This document shows positions 23,428 to 28,277 of a DNA stretch of 28,277 nucleotides, piece after piece. Source of the stretch: an uncultured Eubacteriales bacterium (GTDB taxonomy: Bacteria; Bacillota; Clostridia; Oscillospirales; UBA644); assembly GCA_905207625.1 (NCBI GenBank), contig CAJLLT010000028.1:1-28277 (forward strand). Reading direction: 5' to 3'. Each line of letters opens with the position of its first letter. The first letter of the stretch is position 1. The position numbers were made by a program, and so were the translations under genes. The notes below the pieces were generated by a model that was given only the letters and a program-made list of their open reading frames with translations, ran no database searches and had not been told where the DNA came from.

Positions 23428-24360
23428 TTATTTTCCGCCGAGCCGTTGGCGGACCACTTCGTACATGGCTACCGCACCTGCGGCAGAGATATTAAGAGAC
23501 GTGATATTTCCTGCCATGGGAATGCGCAGAAGATAATCACAGTGTTCCCGGACCAGACGGGAGATTCCTTCGCCTTCATCCCCGAGGACTATGGCGACCG
23601 CTCCGGTAAGATCGGTTCCGTACAGTTCACCGCTGCCCTCACCGCCGTCCATACCGTAGACCCAGACATTGTTTTCCTTCAGTTTTTCAATGGCAGAGGT
23701 TATATTTGTCTGCCTTGATATCTTCATGTATTCACACGCACCCGCCGCCGCCTTGAACACGGTGGCAGTCAGTCCGCAACTGTTGCGTTTCGGAAGGATT
23801 ATTCCGTGAACACCTGAGGTTTCAGCCGTTCTGATTATCGCCCCCAGATTACCCGGGTCCTTTATCCCGTCAACAACAAGAATAAAGGGTTTTTCCCCTC
23901 TTTCCTCCGCAAGTGCGAGGATATCTTCTATTTCGCAGTATTCAAATTCGGTGGTGAATGCCATTACTCCCTGATGCGCGGAAGTTCCGGTCATCTTTTC
24001 AAGTTTTGCCTTATCCGCCTCCACCACGGGAATGCTTCTGTCTTTTGCCATTGCTATAAGCTTGACTATGGAACCTTCCCTTTCACCCTTCGCGACATAG
24101 ATCTTATCTATTGTCCTTCCGGAACGGATCAGTTCCATAACGGGATTTCTGCCGTAGACCACATTTTCACTGTCCACAGAGGGGGTTGCTTCACGCCGGC
24201 GTTCAGAATACTCCGGATTTCTGCCGGTGGTTTTCCCCGCAGCGGAACGCTTGAATTTCGGATACGCTTTTTCTCCGTATCCTTTATTTCCACGGGATGT
24301 TTTCCCCGTACGGGTCTTTGTTGCGTATCCGTCGGAATACTTTTTCTTTCTGTTTTCCAT
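23428..24360 (-). CDS. rlmB: 23S rRNA 2'-O-ribose methyltransferase, TrmH/RlmB (SpoU) family
   Basis: The 310-residue protein is a SPOUT methyltransferase. Residues 1-64 form a Lys/Arg/Gly-rich, probably disordered extension not present in E. coli RlmB (about 245 residues). The substrate-binding SpoU_sub domain (about 66-140) begins VVYGRNPVMELI, and the knotted domain has motif 1 DPGNLGAIIRTAE (168-180), motif 2 VLGDEGEG (258-265) and motif 3 IPMAGNITSLNISAA (280-294). It probably methylates a 23S rRNA guanosine (G2251 in E. coli numbering for RlmB), but other TrmH-family targets cannot be excluded. It follows dut by 23 bases. Confidence 0.92.
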   Translation of the reverse strand: MENRKKKYSDGYATKTRTGKTSRGNKGYGEKAYPKFKRSAAGKTTGRNPEYSERRREATPSVDSENVVYGRNPVMELIRSGRTIDKIYVAKGEREGSIVKLIAMAKDRSIPVVEADKAKLEKMTGTSAHQGVMAFTTEFEYCEIEDILALAEERGEKPFILVVDGIKDPGNLGAIIRTAETSGVHGIILPKRNSCGLTATVFKAAAGACEYMKISRQTNITSAIEKLKENNVWVYGMDGGEGSGELYGTDLTGAVAIVLGDEGEGISRLVREHCDYLLRIPMAGNITSLNISAAGAVAMYEVVRQRLGGK

Positions 24361-24383
24361 ATCTTTCTTTTTCTCCGAATGGT

Positions 24384-24830
24384 TTATTTTTTGCCGGTAC
24401 TGCCAAAGCCGCCGTCACTGCGTGCCGATTCATCCAGTTCCGGCACAGTTTCGGTCTCCGCTCCGAAAAACGGAACGATAACAAGCTGCGCAATACGGTC
24501 TAGAGGATTGATGGTATATGGCTGACCGGAGGTATTCATCACTCCTATCATTATCTCACCGCGATAATCACTGTCGATAACCCCGACACTGTTGGTAAGC
24601 ATTATCCCGTGCTTCACACCGAGGGAAGAGCGGATACACACAAGTCCGACATACCCCTCCGGTATCTGCACACATACCCCGGTATCAAGCCTCGTTCTCT
24701 GTCCGGGCTGAAGCGTCAGAGGCTCTGCCATACAGGCGGACAGGTCGTAGCCTGCACTTCCTGCCGTCGCCCTCCCGGGAACAGGGGCGGTAACACCGTT
24801 TTTTGTCAAAAGCTTAACCTTCAGCTTCAT
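24384..24830 (-). CDS. dut: dUTP diphosphatase (trimeric dUTPase)
   Basis: The 148-residue enzyme hydrolyses dUTP to dUMP, keeping uracil out of DNA. The five motifs are visible: ATAGSAGYDL (21-30), IRSSLGVKHG (66-75), GVIDSDYRGE (83-92, catalytic D86), RIAQLVI (112-118) and the C-terminal arm RSDGGFGSTG (137-146). The ATG at 24828-24830 overlaps the U32 stop codon (ATGA); a frame open 14 codons further upstream would run inside the U32 gene and adds a non-family Arg/Tyr-rich start. Confidence 0.97.
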   Translation of the reverse strand: MKLKVKLLTKNGVTAPVPGRATAGSAGYDLSACMAEPLTLQPGQRTRLDTGVCVQIPEGYVGLVCIRSSLGVKHGIMLTNSVGVIDSDYRGEIMIGVMNTSGQPYTINPLDRIAQLVIVPFFGAETETVPELDESARSDGGFGSTGKK

Positions 24831-26833
24831 CGGTAATAAAGTCCTCTCGTAATATCTCCGGGCTTGCGGCATTCCCCGCCGGAATAGCCCTCAATCACCT
24901 GTGCAACTCTTTCACGCGTCTCATCGGTGAACATCAGATGTAAAAACCCCGCATCCGTAGGCAGGCGGTCGGCAAGCCACAGCACGTCCGCATTCCATAT
25001 TCTGTTGCGGCAGCCGAAATCACATGTCACAAAAAAATCCTTGCCCATGCGATCAGTGAGGAATTTCGGTTTATCCTTGAGGGCACAGCCCCTGCCGTCC
25101 CCCTTTATGCAGTTACGGACCGTCATGAAAGGAAGTCTGCCGTAAGCGAATATTCCGCTTTTTCCGTCCGTAATGCTTTCCGCGGCGCGCATTGTAAGTT
25201 CAAAGGAAAGCATTACGCTTTCGAGTCCGGCATCTTCAAACCGGTCAAGACTGATACTGTTATACACATTCAGCCCGCATCCTCCATGGACTCTGAACCC
25301 CCGTTCAAGACAATGGCGGACAAGTCCGACATTTTCACACAGCAGCTGCCTTACACCCAGATTATCCGCTTTATCAAGGAGTTTGTCAAGAACCGGATAT
25401 TCGCTGTCGTGAACCGCCGTGGGGAGGAAAAATCCGACCTTGTCTCCGAATTTCTCAATTATTCCGGCAGTACCTGACTGACCGGCTTTCTCAAGGGGAA
25501 GCCATATGATGTCAAGTTTACCGGCATTGTCCGGAACCTGCGAGGGGAAAAGGAACTGCCCCCGCAGCCCCTTTGACGGGGGATCTGCCGTATTTATTTC
25601 CGGGATCCTTGAGATCATTGACTGGGGACGGATGCACCGCATTCCGGTGATGCTTTCCACAACTGTCCGGCGGGCTTCATTCAGCAACGAAACCGGAATA
25701 AAAATATCATCAGGAAGTTGCGACCTTACTTTTCCCAATTCGTACGGGGTATCCCCCAATTTATCAAGGGCTTTTCTCAGTTCCTCTTCTCCGGTGACGC
25801 GGTTCCGGGCTTTCTGAGCCGGAAACGAAGTCTCGGCGCAAAATCCGTCGCTGCTGCTGCCGGCAAGCCTGACAACATAGGAATCATCTGAGGTCAGGGA
25901 AAAATCAAGGCTGAATCTTTTATATTCCCGTGTGGGGAGAGGTACGCGCACGGACACATCGTCCTTCTTCCGTACCCCGAACATTTCTCTCCCCGTTTTC
26001 CCGGTATAGTATCCGTCAGTGAAGCCGTCCCGGCTGAAAACGGAAGCAAGATATGCTTTTCTGTCCTCGGAAAAAACTTCGCCCTTAACGGCACGGACAT
26101 AGGCATCGGTCACCGCGGCAACGTATTCCGCACCCTTCATCCGGCCCTCTATTTTCAGGGACGTAACGCCCATTTTTTTTAATTCCGGGACGTATTCAAG
26201 AAGGCAGTTGTCCTTAAGGCTGAGCTCGTACCCGTTCCTGTAGGGCAGTCTGCAAGGCTGAGCGCATTCTCCCCTGTTGCCGCTCCTTCCGCCGATAACA
26301 CTGCTCATATAGCACTGGCCGCTGTAGCACATACACAAAGCCCCGTGGACAAAGACCTCTGTCTGTATGGGAACATTTTTCGCGATATATGCTATATCCG
26401 CGGCGGAAAGCTCCCTGTTGAGCACGACACGCCTGAAACCCATATCAAGCATCTGTTCCGCACCGTCCGCAGAACAAACCGTCATCTGCGTACTTGCGTG
26501 AAGAGGTACGGAATCTCCGAGGGACAGTCTCAGGCAACGGGCAAACCCCACATCCTGAACGATAAACGCATCTATACCGGCCTCGGTAAAAACTTCGGCG
26601 GTTTTCAGCGCGTCGCACATCTCTCTGTCAGAGATCAGGGTGTTCATGGTGGCATAGACCCTGACTCCCCGTTCATGACAGAACCTTATCCCGTCGGATA
26701 TCTCTTCCCGGGAAAAATTCCGGGCGTTGGCCCGGGCATTGAAACCCAACCCGCCCAGATACACCGCATCCGCACCGGACATTACCGCCGCACGAAGGGC
26801 TTCGGGACTTCCGGCAGGTGAAAGAACTTCCAT
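24827..26833 (-). CDS. U32 family protein, RlhA/TrhP-type RNA hydroxylation factor
   Basis: The 668-residue protein opens MEVLSPAGSPEALRAAV, typical of U32 proteins. The U32 signature spans E159-VFVHGALCMCYSGQCYMSS, and C167, C174, C190 and C210 (SLKDNC) match the four cysteines that hold a 4Fe-4S cluster in U32 members such as UbiU. SLKIEGRMK follows. Although annotated as peptidases, bacterial U32 proteins of this kind act in RNA hydroxylation (TrhP on tRNA U34, RlhA on 23S C2501). The length and long C-terminal region fit the RlhA-sized class better than the shorter TrhP. The start overlaps the zapA stop (TGATG), and its end overlaps dut. Confidence 0.9.
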   Translation of the reverse strand: MEVLSPAGSPEALRAAVMSGADAVYLGGLGFNARANARNFSREEISDGIRFCHERGVRVYATMNTLISDREMCDALKTAEVFTEAGIDAFIVQDVGFARCLRLSLGDSVPLHASTQMTVCSADGAEQMLDMGFRRVVLNRELSAADIAYIAKNVPIQTEVFVHGALCMCYSGQCYMSSVIGGRSGNRGECAQPCRLPYRNGYELSLKDNCLLEYVPELKKMGVTSLKIEGRMKGAEYVAAVTDAYVRAVKGEVFSEDRKAYLASVFSRDGFTDGYYTGKTGREMFGVRKKDDVSVRVPLPTREYKRFSLDFSLTSDDSYVVRLAGSSSDGFCAETSFPAQKARNRVTGEEELRKALDKLGDTPYELGKVRSQLPDDIFIPVSLLNEARRTVVESITGMRCIRPQSMISRIPEINTADPPSKGLRGQFLFPSQVPDNAGKLDIIWLPLEKAGQSGTAGIIEKFGDKVGFFLPTAVHDSEYPVLDKLLDKADNLGVRQLLCENVGLVRHCLERGFRVHGGCGLNVYNSISLDRFEDAGLESVMLSFELTMRAAESITDGKSGIFAYGRLPFMTVRNCIKGDGRGCALKDKPKFLTDRMGKDFFVTCDFGCRNRIWNADVLWLADRLPTDAGFLHLMFTDETRERVAQVIEGYSGGECRKPGDITRGLYYR

Positions 26834-27192
26834 CAGTTGGAGCTTCCGCCCTTGGACATGTTTATTTTCAGCGCAAGCAGTTCGTCACGGAGCTTTTCTG
26901 CCATACGGCGGGCTTCGTCTCTTTCCGCCAAAGCTTTCGTTGTTCCGTCAAGATATTCCTTGAGCTGATCGCGCATGTTGTCCGCACCGGTCTGAAGTTT
27001 GACGATCTCATCATACAGATCCATGCATACCAGCAGTGACGCACTGGTGAGAGAAAGGCTGGGATTGCCGTCCATAATTTCCCGGACCTTCGCGTCAATT
27101 GCCTCCGCGATCTGATTGGTGTATTCCGCGGTTTCGGTGGAATACAGGGTAAGATCGAATCCGCCGATTCTGACAGTGTAAACACTTTCCAT
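26833..27192 (-). CDS. zapA: Cell division protein ZapA
   Basis: The 119-residue protein has the ZapA domain (about 3-75: VRIGGFDLTLYSTE, then the YTNQIAEAIDAKVREIM helix and SLTSASLLVCMDLYDEIVKL) followed by a charged coiled coil (about 72-112). ZapA crosslinks FtsZ protofilaments at the division ring. It is the first gene of the long minus-strand block, with AAGGGAG ten bases before the ATG and a good promoter at 27255-27283. It is translationally coupled to the U32 gene. ZapA next to a U32 gene is a common arrangement in Clostridia. Confidence 0.95.
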   Translation of the reverse strand: MESVYTVRIGGFDLTLYSTETAEYTNQIAEAIDAKVREIMDGNPSLSLTSASLLVCMDLYDEIVKLQTGADNMRDQLKEYLDGTTKALAERDEARRMAEKLRDELLALKINMSKGGSSN

Positions 27193-27254
27193 GATTAAAA
27201 AGCTCCCTTATGTATAAATTTTGTTTACCCGATTAAAATATATTCTTACTTTAT

Positions 27255-27283
27255 AATATATCATAAATTTTGCCGGAAATCAA
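27255..27283 (-). promoter_or_regulatory. Promoter for zapA and the downstream block
   Basis: On the minus strand TTGATT (27278-27283) and TATATT (27255-27260) are separated by exactly 17 bases. The start site would be near 27248, giving a leader of about 55 nt to the zapA ATG at 27192. No strong promoter is obvious within the next 20 kb of short gaps, so it may drive much of the division and shape cluster; internal promoters inside coding regions cannot be ruled out. Confidence 0.7.
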
Positions 27284-27287
27284 GATT

Positions 27288-27399
27288 AAAACCGAAAAAA
27301 ATCAAATATTTACGCTAATTTTTCCATAATTTTCGGTTTTGTGCCGATAAGCACCTTTCGTCCCGCAAAAAGACCGCACATGTCGGGAAATGACGAAAG
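27288..27399. other. Three abutting inverted repeats between divergent promoters
   Basis: Three inverted repeats follow each other without spacing. (A) AAAACCGAAAA (27288-27298) pairs with TTTTCGGTTTT (27330-27340), 11 bp perfect. (B) GTGC (27341-27344) pairs with GCAC (27351-27354). (C) CTTTCGTC (27355-27362) pairs with GACGAAAG (27392-27399), 8 bp, with an inner CCG/CGG. The tract lies upstream of both the zapA and the kinase -35 boxes, so it should not be in either leader. It could be a protein-binding region, a structured small RNA, or a relic terminator. The rest of this 292-base gap holds only the two promoters. Confidence 0.5.
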
Positions 27400-27428
27400 A
27401 TAATAATAAAATTTTTTGTAAATTTATA

Positions 27429-27457
27429 TTGACAAATTAAAGAAAACATGGTACAAT
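27429..27457 (+). promoter_or_regulatory. Promoter for cytidylate-kinase-like gene
   Basis: TTGACA (27429-27434, perfect) and TACAAT (27452-27457) are separated by 17 bases. The expected start is near 27464, so the leader is only about 20 nt and begins just ahead of the ribosome binding site AGAGG (27470-27474). Confidence 0.85.
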
Positions 27458-27484
27458 AAAAGCGGAAAGAGAGGCGAAGATCAA

Positions 27485-28126
27485 ATGAACGATAAAATCA
27501 CCGTTGCCATATCGAGACAATTCGGCTCATGCGGCCGCGCAGTGGGCAAGGAACTTGCAAAGAAGCTCGGAATAAGCTTTTACGATAAGGAACTCATTTC
27601 CCTTGCGGCAAAGGAAAGCGGAATAAGCGAAAAGATATTCCGTAACATGGACGAAAAGCCCACCAACAGCCTTCTTTATTCTCTGGCTGTAGGGGCTTAC
27701 GCACTGGACAGTCAGTATCTGCCGTGGTCGGACGCCGCTGTCCCTCTGAGCGACAAGGTGTACCTGGCGCAGGCGGAACTCATAAAAAAGCTTGCGGCGG
27801 AAAAAAGCTGCGTTTTTATCGGAAGATGCTCCGACTATATTCTTAAAGACTCCCCGAACATGATAAGCGTGTTCATTACCGACACCGAAGAAAACTGCGT
27901 AAATCAGATAGTAAAAGACTATAATCTCTCCGAGGCAAAAGCCCGGGACATGATCAATAAAACGAACAAAAAACGCTCAAATTACTATAATTTCCATACC
28001 AACCGAACCTGGAAGGACGGCGACAATTACGATCTGTGCGTCCGGACCTCAACCCTTGGAATAGAGGGAACCGCGGAACTCATTATTGATTTTGCGGAAC
28101 ACAAACTGGGCAAAAAACTCAGATGA
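27485..28126 (+). CDS. Cytidylate kinase-like P-loop protein
   Basis: The 213-residue protein matches the cytidylate-kinase-like family (Cytidylate_kin2) common in Clostridia. It opens with ITVAISRQFGSCGRAVGKELAKKLGI, containing a P-loop variant GSCGRAVGK (15-23), followed by FYDKELI, a central FIGRCSDYIL block (115-124) and VFITDTEENCVNQI. True CMP kinase (Cmk) is a different, longer-motif family, so phosphorylation of CMP should not be assumed; the substrate is unknown. It is the only plus-strand gene in the window, has its own strong promoter and is probably monocistronic, with a hairpin terminator at 28252-28277. Confidence 0.88.
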   Translation: MNDKITVAISRQFGSCGRAVGKELAKKLGISFYDKELISLAAKESGISEKIFRNMDEKPTNSLLYSLAVGAYALDSQYLPWSDAAVPLSDKVYLAQAELIKKLAAEKSCVFIGRCSDYILKDSPNMISVFITDTEENCVNQIVKDYNLSEAKARDMINKTNKKRSNYYNFHTNRTWKDGDNYDLCVRTSTLGIEGTAELIIDFAEHKLGKKLR

Positions 28127-28251
28127 CCCGGCGGGAACTCCCATAGCGGCGTTTCCTTTACAGCAAGAGGTTAAGCCCGGGTAAAACCGGAGATATACTT
28201 TTTCATTACGGCAACCGCATCATTCCTTTTCATTTACCCTTGAAAGATCCC

Positions 28252-28277
28252 GGAGGGCTTCCGCACGGAAGCCCTCC
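28252..28277 (+). terminator. Hairpin terminator at right edge
   Basis: GGAGGGCTTCC (28252-28262) pairs with GGAAGCCCTCC (28267-28277), an 11-bp perfect stem with a four-base loop. It lies 125 bases past the kinase stop codon and the window ends at the stem, so the U-tract expected for a terminator cannot be seen. It could instead terminate a minus-strand gene beyond the window, or both. Positions 28127-28251 hold no gene or clear signal. Confidence 0.65.

Noticed and set aside
1..28277. Insertion sequences, attachment sites, CRISPR arrays, integrase or phage genes
   Set aside because: No transposase or integrase frame, no spaced direct-repeat array and no duplication of the tRNA-Trp 3' end were seen; gene content is core-like throughout.

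Overview
The window looks like chromosomal core sequence from a low-to-moderate GC Firmicute of the class Clostridia, plausibly a gut Oscillospirales/Ruminococcaceae-type bacterium. Pointers are the AGGAGG-type ribosome binding sites, textbook TTGACA/TATAAT promoters, a rod-shape cluster followed by minD and mgsA in the usual clostridial order, a HisRS with a cysteine-rich insertion, and a threonyl-tRNA synthetase without a TGS domain. This placement is an inference from gene content; there is no rRNA in the window. I see no mobile element, CRISPR array, phage gene or clear sign of transfer.

Nearly everything (about 27 kb, 25 protein genes plus one tRNA) is read from the minus strand, with very small gaps or overlaps. 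In transcription order from the right: zapA (Z-ring), a U32 tRNA/rRNA-modification-type protein, dut, an RlmB-type rRNA methyltransferase, a degenerate P-type-ATPase-like membrane protein, yebC, maf, mreB, mreC, mreD, PBP2 (mrdA), minD, mgsA, hisS, aspS. Next comes a Gld-like ABC module (ATPase, permease, GldG-like protein, DUF4340 protein), then thrS, a GNAT acetyltransferase, an HtrA-type protease, nfo, a fructose-6-phosphate-aldolase-type transaldolase, an SDR oxidoreductase and tRNA-Trp. The only plus-strand gene is a cytidylate-kinase-like P-loop protein at the right end, divergent from zapA and with its own near-consensus promoter.

Functionally the block joins cell shape and division (zapA, mreBCD, PBP2, minD), translation (hisS, aspS, thrS, tRNA-Trp, rlmB, U32), nucleotide and DNA hygiene (dut, maf, nfo) and envelope functions (HtrA, Gld-like ABC). 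Punctuation I can support: promoters before zapA, the kinase gene, the transaldolase gene, the SDR gene and tRNA-Trp; intrinsic terminators after the transaldolase gene, after tRNA-Trp and at the right edge; and several hairpins without a U-tract, one of which covers the Shine-Dalgarno of the ABC ATPase gene.

The least ordinary content is: (1) the P-type-ATPase-like protein that has lost the DKTGT, TGD and hinge motifs; (2) the Gld-like ABC/DUF4340 module set among aminoacyl-tRNA synthetase genes, with a hairpin over its first ribosome binding site; (3) the TGS-less ThrRS; (4) catalytic-site substitutions in HtrA and MgsA; (5) a MinD without MinC/MinE neighbours and without an obvious membrane-targeting tail; (6) a run of abutting inverted repeats between the two divergent promoters at the right end; (7) a tandem 9-bp repeat over the -10 box of the SDR promoter. 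No stretch longer than 300 bases lacks a gene.
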